Below are positions 10,221-21,991 of a stretch of DNA of 64,000 nucleotides, piece after piece. Source of the DNA: Scalesia atractyloides (lineage: Eukaryota > Streptophyta > Magnoliopsida > Asterales > Asteraceae). The notes below the pieces were generated by a model, which was not told the DNA's origin, made no database searches, and worked only from the letters and a program-made list of their open reading frames with translations. The stretch is from assembly GCA_947069175.1 (NCBI GenBank), contig CAMTDV010000013.1:28647857-28711856 (forward strand). Direction: 5' to 3'. The position numbers were made by a program, and so were the translations under genes. Numbering within the stretch: the stretch's first letter is position 1; each line of letters begins with the position of its first letter.

Positions 10221-11203
10221 TGCCACAACCATTCTTAATTGAACAAGTGGCGTTCCTCTACGCGATGTAGTAGGACTTTGGGTTCGAACGATATGTATTC
10301 GGTCCATGGTATTTCTTAACTTCGTTTTTCAACAAAATTTATACCGGAATTTCAATAAAAAATTTTAACACCTTATGTATTCAGTACTTATAAGTTAACG
10401 AATATTAGAGAACAATCATATTAAATGAAAATTAAATAGATTAACATCGCATATATTTAAGATATAAGAGATAAAATTAAAATAAAAGAAAAACACATTC
10501 ATAGTCCATCACTTTTATTATATTTAAGCCATAGAATATGGTAGAGACAACCATCGATAAAGCGATTTAGGATTTTTTAGTTGTCAGTCTTTGTCCTCTT
10601 ATCTTCCTATCTCGCATTCTCTCTCAATTTCTTTTTGAAGCGTTCGCTAACCGCAAAACACAAAATGTAAGCAGTGGTAGTGAACTGAGAAAGAAACAGC
10701 ATTGAGAGTTGCAAATGCAACAAACTGATGAAGCAAACACCAATTAGAAGGTGAAGATGAAACAAGAAAGGTGAAGGGACAGAGAAAAATTGATTGGAAA
10801 GATCGAAGATTCTTTTTAACGAATTAAGATTAGGCACGCCTTCAATCACTATTCATGAAGGGTTTAAAATCATATAGAGATAAAATAACTAGTTTTCTTT
10901 TTGTTGCGTGTTTGGCAAAACCAAGCAAATGATAATGTGAAACAAACGTGATTTTGAAAAGAATGCATGTGTTTAGAAAGCCAAAGCGTTAGAACGATTT
11001 AGTTTATCATCATATCGTTTTTATAATACCAAATAAATACTTTATTTTGAGTATAATTTCGTTTTTTACAAAACTTATAACGGAATATCAGGGGGAAAAA
11101 TCATTAGAATAATAAAGTTGGGTATTAAGAATTTAACAAAACCATTAGAAATTTTGGTGTAGGTAAAAATATGAATAAAAAAAGTAGGTTTATACCGTAA
11201 GAT
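10221..11203. other. AT-rich stretch without a recognised gene
   Basis: Nothing protein-like. The 80-codon minus-strand frame at 10607-10849 has no family resemblance. A GGTTCGAAC sequence at 10281-10289 resembles a pol III B box but lacks a convincing tRNA fold. A 31-bp direct repeat (TTAGAATAATAAAGTTGGGT...) occurs at 11104 and again at 11228, the second within the next element's left arm. Confidence 0.5.
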
Positions 11204-12722
11204 TACACAGTTGGTCTATGTGGTTTGTTTAGAATAATAAAGTTGGGTATTAAGAATTTAAATAACAACATGGGTGTTAACTTTTGATTTTATAACATCC
11301 TAGGGTATTAAGACTAATATCATTTAGAACCTAACTGAGAACTAAGGGTATTTTCGTCATTTCACATTTTAGGATCCAACATGTTATTTTTTAGAAACCA
11401 TATGTACTTATCGTGTAATTAGCTCTTATCATTTATAACACAATTTCCCTTTTTCTTTTATAATTAAATTGTACTTTTCTTAATTATTTAACTAAATAAT
11501 TTTAGAAATTGTGAGCTCGGCTCGATTTCACACGGAAACGTAGATAAATATACGCCATGAGTTCGTCTAGGTTTTATACAACGAAACAAAGATAAAACGA
11601 ATACGTTGTAACATAGATAAAATATTTTTAAATATGTAACTTTTCACACAACGAAACGTAAATAAAAAAAATAACTCATGAGTTCGGCAGGTTTCACAGA
11701 ACAAAACGTAGATCAAAAATACGTCGCAACGTATAAAAATCTTTCGAATATATAAAGTTTCACACAACGAAACGTAGATATAAAAATATGTCGTGAGTTC
11801 GTCTCGGTTTTACACAATGAAACGTAGTAAAAAAATACGTCTTGACATAGATCAAATTGTTTAGAATATATAACTTTTCACACAATGAAACGTAGATGAA
11901 AAAAATACATCGTGAGGTCGGCTCAGTTTTACACAACGAAATGTAGATAAAAGATATGTCGTGACGTAAATAAAATCTTTTAGAATATATAACTTTTCAC
12001 TCAACGAAACGTAGATAAAATACGTCGTAAGTTCGGCTCGGTTTCACACAACGAAACACAAATATTAAATATGTCATGGCGTAGATATTTTTTAGAATAT
12101 ATTACTTTTCACATAACAAAACGTAGATAAAAAATACATCGTGAGTTTGGCTCGTTTCACATAATGAAACGTAAATAAAAAACACGTAGTGACGTAGATA
12201 AAATATTTGAATATATAACTTTTTACATAACGAAATATAGATAAAAAAATATGTTGTGACTGCGCCTCGATTTCATACAATGAAAGGTAGATAAAAAATG
12301 TCATGACTTCGGCTCGGTTTCACACAATGAAACGTAGATAAGAAAATATGTCGTGGGTTCGGATCGGTTTCACACAACAAAACGTAGATAAAAATACGGC
12401 CGTCATGTAGATAAAATGTTTTAGAATATATAACGCTTTTTCACCATTTAAAAAGTTATTTAGTTAAATAGTTAAAAATTGTTAGATAACCAAAGAAAAA
12501 GAAAAGTTGGTGTTTAAATGATAAGAGTTAATTTTCTCAAAAATAACTTGGATGGATATTAAGATGTGAAATTATGAAAAATTTATTTCTTCTTAGTTAG
12601 TTTTTAACTAGATAACTACTATATGATGTTACAAAATTAAAAGTTAGTCCTTCAAATGTTACTTACTCTTAGTACCAAACTTTATTACTTTCCACTAACC
12701 ATGAAGACCATAAAGATTAGTA
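11204..12722. mobile_element. Terminal-inverted-repeat element carrying a minisatellite
   Basis: The left arm (about 11204-11510) and right arm (about 12436-12722) are inverted copies: blocks AATAAAGTTKGGTAYTAAG, GTTAACTTTTGATTTTRTAACATC, CATTTCACATTTTARGATCC and TTARCTCTTATCATTTA align in order on opposite strands, with about 75% match by eye. Between them is only the tandem array. No transposase. The outer arm sequence (TATGTGGTTTGTT) resembles the ends of the element at 13857, so the two may be one family. Confidence 0.6.
11513..12435. repeat. Minisatellite, about 117-bp units plus about 48-bp half units
   Basis: Each long unit contains a GTGAGTTCGGCTCGGTTTCAC block, ACGAAACGTAGATAAAAAATACGTC, then GACGTAGATAAAATCTTTTAGAATATATAACTTTTCAC and a second ACGAAACGTAGATA block. 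About six long units are followed by three short units near 12255-12400. Units differ by point changes and small indels, so the array is old or was amplified from variants. Frames at 11567 and 12092 are artefacts of the array. Confidence 0.9.
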
Positions 12723-13856
12723 AAAATGTAACGTAATTTTTAAAAGCCTAACCCTCAAGTTATATTTAGGATGGTGGGGTAAGTATTATCGAGGACGATG
12801 AATTCAAAGTGTGTTCGATCATAACACTTTATGTAAGTCATACGTTGTTTGTCTACATGATATGCACTGTCATATTGTGGTAACATGTTTTGAGTGAAGT
12901 AATTATGGATGAAAAAAGAATCTACAGTAAAGTGTGTTATGTTTGGATAAGAGAAATTAAAGATCGGTTACCTGTTAGGAAGTGCCTACTGTATGACAAA
13001 AGTAAATTCATAGGCTCGTGATTGATAAAACAAATAATATTGACTGATATAATGGATCAAAAACAGGTATCTAATCAGTGGCTAATCATTATTAATGAAA
13101 AACTAGTAATTATAGCTATGCAGAGACTGAAAAGTATTGAACAACCTTTTTGAAACATTGCTAGATATCAAAGAAACTTGGCTATTCAAAAAACCAAAAT
13201 AATAAATCTAAGCAAATGGAGAGTTTCTTGCATATATGTACTAGTAGAAGTAGAAATAAACTGACTTAAACAACCTCATAAAGCTCAAGTAAAGCAATCT
13301 ACCAACTTATCTTCTAGAAGAATCAGGTAAAAGGCCATGTGTTTAATAAACATGCAACTAGTCAACAAGGTGACTACGTAAAATGTGAAACGAAGAGTAT
13401 CTATAAGTTTTAAATGAAACGAAAATTAAAACACTATAATATATTTTTACAAACTTATATACACATGCATGTACGATGGATAAACAATACAACAGATTTG
13501 CATTTCAGTGGCAGAACTAGCCTATTAAATTAGGGATATCTCAAAAATTACTCATCAACACGCAAGTCACCTTCAGTCAACGGAGCTAGGACATCAAGCA
13601 ATAGCAGGGACTCCGGGACAATCGCAATTCACCGTGACATTCTGTTTCCAACTTTGCCTCCCATACACAAAAGGATATTTTATTATCTTGAGGCTTGGGC
13701 TAAGTTTATCAATTGGTCTCTTTCAATTACATCATTCTTAATTTGCGTTGACTCTGTCATTTGTGCTTTAATTATTATACAGTTTGGTGCTATAAAAGGT
13801 TTGGGATTATTAAAATTTGGAATTTTAATAAATTAAAGTATCTTATTTTTTAGAAG
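12723..13856. other. AT-rich stretch without a recognised gene
   Basis: No open frame with family resemblance and no clear repeat on either strand. Confidence 0.5.
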
Positions 13857-14639
13857 AGTAAAATGCCGGATAATTTCTGTGGTTTGATAAAATTTCACTC
13901 TTAGTCCCTAACTTTTTAAAATTACACTCCTATTCCCTGTGGTTTGACTACTTGTTACTTGGATAGCTCCTTAAATGAATGGATGTTAGTTTTCTCAGTT
14001 AAGTGTAAAATGACTAAACTCCCCATTAATTTAAAATCAAAACAAAAGGTAGTTTTCTTAGTTATAAGGGGACCCACCCATCAATACACTTCTTCTCCCT
14101 GACCAATCCACCCCCTTCTTCTTCCTAACGTAGCCAGATCATGTTGTAACGCACGCCATTCTACTTCATCTAGTTTGTACACAATGAGCCTAGATCTGAG
14201 TAAAATAGACGATACAAGATGACTTTACCTTAACCAATCCAATCTCTTCACCATATGTCCACCTACAACTTCTACTTCTCTTGGGTTAGGTTTTTCGGCA
14301 ACAACTCCGACGATCAGGGGAGCTTCCCCATGTTGGAGAATTTTTAGAGACCGGATGATCAGAAAGGCGTGTATTCACTCTCAGATCAAATTATTTCGAT
14401 GGTTCTACCGAATAATTCAATCGGATACAACTCTGATTTTGAGAAATTGGAACAACCGTATGCGTTTTATGTGGAACTCGTATGAACCAGTGTGACAAAA
14501 AAACACCTTTCCGGATTTTTGGAGATAACTGCCACTTGGCAGTTGTTGGCAATTATCGACAATTGTAATTCAAATTTTGAATTTAATTAAATTACCACTT
14601 AATTTTTATCTACAAAACTGTGACGAATTTTTATAAAAT

Positions 14640-14790
14640 TAATTTCTCTGCCCCTTGGATCCTGCCAGGGGCTGCCGCCCTTGGGACCCCCCGCCAAAGG
14701 GGCGTTACCCCTCTTGGAATTATAACAACTCGAACAAGCGTGCGCTCCCGCACCCCCTAACTTGTTCAATGTACATCATAATTCCCTTTG
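14640..14790 (-). repeat. Copia LTR fragment with a GC-rich hairpin block
   Basis: On the minus strand this reads GAACAAGTTAGGGGGTGCGGG...GAGTTGTTATAATTC and then GGGTCC/GGGGC-rich palindromic sequence. It matches 55065-55195 on the plus strand (ACAAGTTAGGAGGT...GAGTTGTTAAATTC, AGGGTCCAAGGG), the presumed LTR of the old copia element there. Boundaries are not resolved. The short frame at 14655 is not a gene. Confidence 0.5.
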
Positions 14791-15480
14791 ATCACCAAGT
14801 TAATCCCAATTACACTAAAATATCTATTATGTATTTTTATCAGACTGACGCCGCTTGATCTGGTCTGCAGCGTCAATATTATGTATTGGTGAAGATGTTT
14901 CAAGATGTTCGACCCGGTCTGTTTATGTAATGGAAGTAAGGTTTTTGTGATTTTAAAAATGGAGGCAGTGGGTCGATTTCCTTTGATTCAATGCATAAGT
15001 CAACGATTTTGAAATGGAGGAGTGGTGTTTTTGTCATCTTTTGTGATTTTGAAAATAAAGCGTAGATTTTTCATCGGTATATATTGAGAACAAATTATTT
15101 TGATTCAATGTATAATCAAGGATTATAATTTAACTTGAGAACAATAGTGGCCTGAGGTGGTGACCAGAGAAGTGACGGTGGAAGGTGGAAGAGGTTAGAA
15201 AATGGTGGTGGTTTTGAGTGGGTCTCACAAACAAACAAGGCTGGAGAAGGGCAGATTGTGTGACGGAGTTTAGTGGGCCTTTTGAATTTAACTTATTAAA
15301 AAATTTATATTTCTTTTAATGTTTTAATTTTTGTATTAATAGTAAGGTAATTTAGTCATTTTAGATCCACTTAATTGATAAAACTAACATTGTAACACCC
15401 TGTAAAATCGTGTCCAGTAATATAGTGACACGTGTCGTATTTTATTTTTTTAGTCTATTAAAGACTAATAGGGACTAAAA

Positions 15481-15730
15481 GCGTCAACATGCTCAAACTA
15501 AGTCTCTGAGTGACCTTCTGATGTCAACATGCATAAACCGAGCCTCTGAGTGACCATTAGTGTCTACATGCTTAGAATATCGCCTCTGAGTGACCATTAG
15601 TGGGGCCTCTGAGTGACCATTAGTGTCAACATGCTAAAACTTGGCCCCTGAGTGACCGTTGTGTCAACATGCCCAGCCTCTGAGTGACATCGGAGTCAAC
15701 ATGCTTATAATGAGCCTCTGAGTGATCTTT
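15481..15730 (+). repeat. Minisatellite in the U3 of LTR A
   Basis: Seven copies of CTCTGAGTGACC (one CCCTGAGTGACC) alternate with GTGTCAACATGCT at spacings of about 14-50 bp; a degenerate eighth lies at 15842. Repeats upstream of a TATA box in LTRs are often enhancer-like; that role is inference here. Confidence 0.85.
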
Positions 15731-16004
15731 TACGAAGTCCTAACTCTCATATTCCCATTTGTTGGACAAGAGGGATTAAATCCGTAATTATATAAAAGTT
15801 GGACATTGGATGGGTTAAAAGTGTCAACATGTTAATTTATACCTCTGAATGACCTTTTAACGAATCGAGAGCTCGACAATGCCCGGGCATAATCCCGGGT
15901 ACGCCAAATATTGCTATGGAGGGCTAAATATGCTAAAAGAGAGGTTTTAGGAGGTTTTAATAAGTTGAGGGGCTAAAAGTGACAAACTTCAAATCTGCCT
16001 ATGG

Positions 16005-16058
16005 AGCGCTCGCGGGACGCGAGAGGCAAGCCCTGTGCCTCTCGCGGGGCGCGAGAGG
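16005..16058. repeat. Paired CG-rich palindromes in LTR A
   Basis: GCTCGCGGGACGCGAGAGGC and CCTCTCGCGGGGCGCGAGAG are two near-perfect 8-bp-arm hairpins 12 bp apart, in otherwise AT-rich DNA. The same motif occurs in the Athila-like LTRs and internal region (see findings). Confidence 0.85.
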
Positions 16059-16218
16059 ATTGTATCTGCAGAAAATTTGTTGGCCTCCACACAAATTGCC
16101 AAAAACCATTGAAATCGAAACTATGGATTCCGAAACAGCTATGCCACGTTTTAGGACATTTGTAAGCTTCCTCTTACACCCCTTAGCACCTGGCATCACC
16201 TCCTTCAAGCTCCCCAAC

Positions 16219-16226
16219 TATAAATA
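16219..16226 (+). promoter_or_regulatory. TATA box of LTR A
   Basis: TATAAATA followed about 30 bp later by a pyrimidine-rich CACCTTTCTC stretch, a plausible start of R. The 82-codon frame at 15979-16227 is U3 sequence, not a gene. Confidence 0.7.
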
Positions 16227-18984
16227 GGTGCCAAGGTTCACCATTTGAACTTGCACCTTTCTCATTCACAAGCTCTATCTCCCTCATTTGGAAGTTCCTA
16301 ACTGAAAAGAGCATCCAACTTGGTTCTATTGCATTCTAGGAACCTCTTATAAGTGTTCCTTCCTCTTGCATTTTCGTTTATAGGCTTTTATAGCCAAAAG
16401 TCAAGCGTTTTTCGGAAAACGCTTTGACTTTCGGTTAAGACCATTATAGTCCAGCCATTGTTCGTAATGAACATGGCTAGGTAATCGTAATAAGGTAGGT
16501 GTTAGTCCCCATGAAGGGCACCTCCTGAAGATCACGTTTGCTAGACCAATTGACGGGTTAAAGTTACGATATTAAAAAGTCAAACATGCCATTTTTTGAA
16601 AAAAAAACTATAATTTGATCTTATATATGTTATGAAACCTGTTTTGAAACTTAAACAAGTTGGTAAGGATTATTAGAACATGTAAGAACATGTTCGGCTC
16701 GTCAATTTCAGTTCTAGGGTCGGTTCGAAACCGAAAGTCGCAAAGTTTGACTTTTGCTTTAACTTTCGATTCTGACCCGATTTAGATTAGTTAGCTATGA
16801 TCTAAAGTTGCATTATGATCATAATATAATGTAGCATAACCCTCAGAGTGTTATATTACATGATCAAAAATCAGAATATAAGTTTATGCACAAGTTCCGT
16901 AATTATGTCATTTTAACTAAAATGCCTTTGTCGCATAAAATAAGGTTTAAAAGATAATGAGCTTGAAAATAAGTTTCCTACTGATGTAATATTATAAGTA
17001 GGATTATTTGGGATGTTAAATCAGATATAATAGTTTACGAAAAAGTCCTTGTAATATGTCGGTAAATGACAATAAAGCCCTTATGGCTTATAAATGGTTT
17101 TAATCATATCTTTTAAAGGCAAATCTTTTACCTACTGATATGTTATATTAAATAACATATCTAGGAAATTTTAACCTGACCTTAACATCAGTTTTCGTTA
17201 AACATGCATAAATCGTCATTTTACGACATAAGCGTCGTTTCGGCACATAGTATGGTTTTAAACCATAACTATCAACCAAGACTTGTTACCTACTGATTTT
17301 AAAACTTATTTTAAATATTTATATATTAGGATTTGATATGAACTCAGAATCTCAAATAATTTGTAAACTATGTGTAAAATGACCAATATGCCCTTTCGGT
17401 GCATAGTTTGGTCATAAAGATAAATTAAACATGTAATTGATATCCTACTGATACGATATCATAAATAAATTATTTTTTCCAGAATACTTATAGTTATAAC
17501 ATCAAATCATATTCAAGTTTCTTTTATACGATATGAAATTACCGAAACGCCCTTATGAGGCATAGTTTCACTTATATAACCATAACGGGCATATAAGTTG
17601 ATATCCTACTGATATTACAACTTATTTAAAATATAATGGCATATAGAACTTGTCCATGACTTACCCGGTTACTCGATATCGCTAATATGCGTACGGTTGA
17701 GCATATGTAACTAGTTCACGAAAATTAACCGAAACGGGTCTAACCTTGTCATTTAAGTCTCAAAATCCAGAATGTATATAGTTTACCCATATTATACAAG
17801 TCAAAGTGCTAGTTGGGTTTACACTACATTCTATCCGATTATCGTTTAATCTAGATTTATACGTTTTGATCAAATACGCTAGTCGGTCTAAGTCTATGAC
17901 TTAAACAAGACCGCTAGTATTTAATTGGTTAGCTTATGCCATAATCCAGACTAGAGACTTTCGGTAAATGCTATCTGCATTTAGTAGTTTTTGTGTATGG
18001 CTGAGTTAATAAATCTTGCGTTTAAACAAAGAATAGCTCAGGTAAATACTCTCGACTTATTTTCCCTATACGGGCTTGGGATACGGTAAATTATTACCGC
18101 TTGGTCAGAAATAGGATCAATCAATGTCGATCAGTGGCTAGTAAATCCGCATATTCCATTTTAATCAGTTTTGTTTGATAACTTAAACATCGGGGGTTAA
18201 CTACCGTGTCCTGGATATCCTCGGCTCTTTACATTAGATAATGGCCACGAACTTAGCGCCGGGTGTAGGCATACACCTGACAGACGCTCAAATGCAACTA
18301 CCCACACTGTTGGGGATAACTCCTTCGTGAGTTCATAAGTGGTGTGTACGTTAATCATGTCTTGTTTTTGTACTGGGCCCTGTATGTATGGACAAACATG
18401 TGAATCTGTTAACAAGGTTGCAAAGTCAACTTTCCCAAGTTATAAAAGATTTTGTGCCTTTTTGCACTTAAAATCATTTTCAAATATTTTCAAAATGAGC
18501 CAGTTGGGTGTATTTACCAGCGAAAGCTGACGTATTTTCAAAAGACTAAGTTTGCAGGTACATACGAAAATAGGCTGGAAGTGCTCGGTAGTGATAAGAG
18601 GATCTTGCAAATCTAGATCTGCCCAAAGTCTGTTTTACATTCTTTCTTTGTACAATTTTATGATCCGCCTGTGGATCTTCTATTACGAGCCTGAATATTA
18701 TTTTGTATTTCGAACATTTGGTTTGTAATAGTAATTTAAATCCAAGACTTCCGTTGTGTTGTGTTTAATTGACTATGATGATATCAACTCTACGTCACGA
18801 TATTCCCCACCCGGGCCCACTGGTGTATGGATTTGGTTGGAAATCCGGGGTGTGACAAACATTCTTCCACTTAAGGGACTATCCGAGTAACAAGTAGTTA
18901 AACCAAAAGAAGCAAGAGATTTTAAAAAGTTGGGGACTAGAAGTGAAATTTTAACAAACCACAGGGACTATCCGAGCAATTTAC

Positions 18985-19080
18985 TTTTTTATAATTATTC
19001 CTGTATTTGTTCAGTGGTATCCTTTATATAAAACCGAAAGAAAATAAAAAAGTTACACTACGAAAAATGCTTAAAGCATC
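18985..19080. other. Left flank and target duplication of the Tat-like nest
   Basis: The flank ends TTACACTACGAAAAATGCTTAAAGCATC; the last five bases GCATC (19076-19080) recur at 53858-53862. A near copy of the whole phrase follows the right end at 53870-53904, so the target itself held a short direct repeat. Confidence 0.7.
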
Positions 19081-20188
19081 TAAAGAAACACCGATTAACC
19101 ACAATAAATATCCGAGGATATTTGGGTTAAGGTCAATATTTCTGCATGAAAGGTTGTCTCTCGTTCGCTCTTCTGGATGATCTCACTTCGGGTTATCTCA
19201 AAACTAGCAACGCCAAGCCTCATCACGAGATAAAGGGGGAGGGTTTTCTCCGTGACCACACTCCGGCGTGAGAATAAGTATTTGGTATTGCAAGGTAATT
19301 AGTAAGTGAGTAGTAATTAGTGAGTGAGCTAGAAAGCATGTCCTTTACCTTGTGGTCTGATTCCTTATTTTATAGCGAAGATAGGTGTGTTAGGAGATGG
19401 GCATTGGGCCCAACCCAGACGACCAGGGATATCCGTTCTGTCTCCTGTGCATCAATCATTAATTATCTCTGGCAGAAGGTGTGCTTTGTCGCATGTTGAA
19501 TGGAGCCACGTGTCATGGCAGTTGTCCCAAGTGTCAGACCTGTCATCAACCGAAATTGGATAATGTGTGACATTCACTAGCTTGAGCTTGGTTGGTGCAT
19601 AGTTTTTCCTCTGCATTACTGTTGACGTGACGCACTCTAACACAACCTGCCGAGCGGCTGTTGGGTCACAGCTTTGCCACTTTGACCCTTGTATGTAGTC
19701 AATGCCTCTTTGCGCTTTTCCCTTTCGCGTGGCTTTTAGTGCTTTCGTGCCAACATAGGGTTGTAGGATTAAGTCCTTTTGTTCTCAAGACTATGAATTG
19801 CTCTCATGTTGGTCTTGGCCTTGTGCAAGGTTTTTAGGACATCGTGGCTAGAGGGTTGTTTGATCCGCGCAGGGTCAAGGGACTTGCGCTTCTAGGTCTA
19901 ACTTGCCGATGCACCAAATATGCAAGGTTCATTGTGCGACATGCTAGTATTGAAGTTGTATTACCTTTGCGCGTTGCGCGCAAGGTTTGTCTATCAGCAC
20001 AGGGTCAAGGGACCTGCGTATCCAGGTCTAACTTACCATTGCGTGGAGTGTGCAAGGTTGGTTGTGTGACCTGCTAGTTTCAAGAATGGCGCACGTTGCG
20101 CATTACGCGCAAGGTTATTCTTGTGATCTGTTCATTGAGGGTATGGTTCCTTGCGCATGCGCAAAGTTTTTGGGACCATACCCCTCCA
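19081..20188 (-). repeat. 3' LTR of the Tat-like element
   Basis: 1108 bp. Its minus-strand start is TGGAGGGGTATGGTCCC and its end is mutated from CA to TA. The plus strand shows GCGCAAGGTT-rich subrepeats at 19830-20130, with the phrase AGGGTCAAGGGACYTGCG twice. Frames at 19452, 19844 and 20050 are within the LTR and are not genes. Confidence 0.88.
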
Positions 20189-20200
20189 AGTCCCCCTCAG
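20189..20200 (-). promoter_or_regulatory. Polypurine tract of the Tat-like element
   Basis: The minus strand reads CTGAGGGGGACT immediately before the LTR start TGGAGG. Confidence 0.8.
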
Positions 20201-20271
20201 TCCAGGGATGCTCCTATGCACATGTTGGCAAGTAGGTGGAGTGTTGGACTATAAAAATTCATGTATGTGTG

Positions 20272-21977
20272 TGATGTTCTCAAAGTAGTTAATTAAAAAC
20301 AAAACAAATTATCCTAATTCTAGACTCAAATTATACTCTAGACTCCTAAATTTTACTAAACTACTAACTGGCAAGTGAACCGATCAATTGTAGAATAGTA
20401 TTAAGCAAGTCCGGATTATCGAACCCACAGGACTCTCTAATTGCTAAGACTACTAATTTAGACTAAATTATACACTAGGTATATTTTAAAAGGGGGTGTT
20501 ACTAATAATTCTTAATTATCAATTTAAATAAAACTACTAAAGTGAAATGACCAAACTATGAACTTCTAGGGACTTATTAGAACTTTTACCAAGATATAAT
20601 AAACTAGTTACTTAGGTTAGATTTTTAGAATACTACTCCTTCAGTTTAACAATAATTAGTCTGGTTGAATATTTTACCGGGATCTTAACATATCAAAGTT
20701 TAGGTTTATTAAAAAGGACTCCCGATCCTTCTCAGGAAGACACCTACAATAACCTATCTTTTTATTTGTTTACCGGTCTTAAAGATTCTTTTTCAACTAT
20801 CTTTTTAAATTAGTAAAGTGCCTAATTATTAATTACCTCTCAATAATTAATCTAGACCAACTACAATTTTCTAGCTTAGATTATGACAAAGAAATTAGAT
20901 GCGGGGATTTCTCAAAACCCTAACCTAACAATTTACCATATTAATTTAGCCAACTAATTGCAATTTGTCAATTAACAAATTAGGTATAATGACAACTTTG
21001 ATTTAATGGTTAATCTAATTGTTTCCTCGGTTTTATTGGTCAATTTTACCGACAACTTCACGAATTTCTAAGAACACGAAAAGTAACATAAACCCATTAC
21101 ATGAAAGACATTCACCAAAGTCTATGCAAAACAACTAAAAAATCATCAAACAAACAAGATCATGCAAATACCCTAAACTAGATCATTAAGTTGTGACCTT
21201 TACCAATTTAAATATTCAAACCATAAACTTAAATTAAAGCAAATCAAAGTTTCATAATTCCATAATCCAAAACCTAGGTAACCAAAGAAAATCTAGCCTA
21301 ACAACATGTTTGAAAAGTGATAAAAACCAAGTTGATAACAAGATAGCATGATTGATCAAAAAACCAAAGAAATCAAAGAGGAGATTGGTATGATAAACCG
21401 TAGCAAGCTCCTGCCTTTAACTTCCTTGATCACCACCACTGTTCCTGCAGCTTAGATCTGCCTTGTATAGCTTCAAATCTCTAGGAAATAGCTCCAAAGT
21501 TGCTCTAGATCATCCACAATTGCCCAAGAGATGTTTGATAATGATAATAAGTCTGTTATAAACAAAACAAATCCCAAAACAACTCTGATTTTGAAACTTT
21601 TTGGATAAACACCTCTCTCGCGCCCCGTGAGTGGGATTGGACGGTCCGGTCGCGCCCCGCGACCGAGTGTTTTCACCGGAGATAACTATACCTCTCTCAC
21701 GGGCCACGAGAGAGTTTGCTTGTACCGGTCGCGCCCCACGACCGGATGGAATTTCTGATTTTGCGTTTCATTTTCCCGTTTTTGATCTATTCATGTCTCG
21801 GCTCGGTTCTTTTCACCATTTTCGCTCATTTTCCCATCCTTCCAACCGTTTTCATGAACCAAGACCTGCAAAACGTGTTTGGATTAAAAGTAGATAAATT
21901 CTTGACAAATCGAAACGAAAACGCGCTAAAACTATACAAACTCTACAAGATAAATAGATGTATTATTCAATACATCA
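20272..21977 (-). repeat. 3' LTR of the Athila-like element
   Basis: 1706 bp. CG palindromes lie at 21612-21745. It has about 15 bp more than the other LTR, mostly a small indel near 20695. Frames at 21473-21897 fall in it and are not genes. Confidence 0.92.
21612..21745. repeat. Four CG-rich palindromes in the Athila-like 3' LTR
   Basis: CTCTCGCGCCCCGTGAG, GGTCGCGCCCCGCGACC, CTCTCACGGGCCACGAGAG and GGTCGCGCCCCACGACC. Several carry single G/A or C/T changes as expected from deamination of methylated CG. Confidence 0.85.
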
Positions 21978-21991
21978 AATATCCCCATACT
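21978..21991 (-). promoter_or_regulatory. Polypurine tract of the Athila-like element
   Basis: The minus strand reads AGTATGGGGATATT directly before the LTR; Athila elements have AGTGTGGGGAT-like tracts here. Confidence 0.85.

Larger units (their letters stand above)
15391..18857 (+). mobile_element. Solo LTR, gypsy family A, 3467 bp
   Basis: It begins TGTAACACCC and ends GGGGTGTGACA, with the perfect target duplication AACAT (15386-15390, 18858-18862) inside another element's right arm. No primer site, polypurine tract or coding region is attached, so it is a solo LTR left by LTR-LTR recombination. The same LTR recurs as fragments at 47633-49141 (plus) and 61672-62783 (minus, joined to a gypsy pol). 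Its length and pol association suggest a chromovirus-like family. Contents: a U3 minisatellite, CG palindromes, TATAAATA at 16219, then long AT-rich DNA with loosely repeated CGCCCTTATGAGGCATAGTTT-like phrases. Confidence 0.88.
13857..18984. mobile_element. Terminal-inverted-repeat element split by a solo LTR
   Basis: The left arm 13857-14055 matches the reverse complement of 18863-18984 followed by 15297-15390, i.e. the right arm read across the inserted LTR. Shared blocks include CTGTGGTTTG, AAATTTCACT, TAGTCCCTAACTTTTTAAAA, ACTACTTGTTACT and AAAATGACTAAA. Removing the insert leaves about 1.66 kb with no transposase: a non-autonomous element. Its centre 14056-15296 has no gene; it includes a copia-LTR-like GC block (14640-14790) and GGTGGTG-rich sequence near 15150-15220. 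Confidence 0.75.

Noticed and set aside
10262..10300. tRNA-like or SINE B-box sequence (GGTTCGAAC)
   Set aside because: No cloverleaf or matching A box at proper spacing could be built by eye.
11513..12435. CRISPR-like array
   Set aside because: Repeats are contiguous, diverged and lack unique spacers; it is a eukaryotic minisatellite inside a transposon.
15979..16227. 82-codon frame and its antisense frame
   Set aside because: Falls in the U3 of LTR A over the CG palindromes and ends at the TATA box; no protein features.
19844..20235. Cys/Arg-rich frames
   Set aside because: They lie in the Tat LTR and arise from GCGCAAGGTT-type subrepeats; similar frames appear in the other LTR copies.
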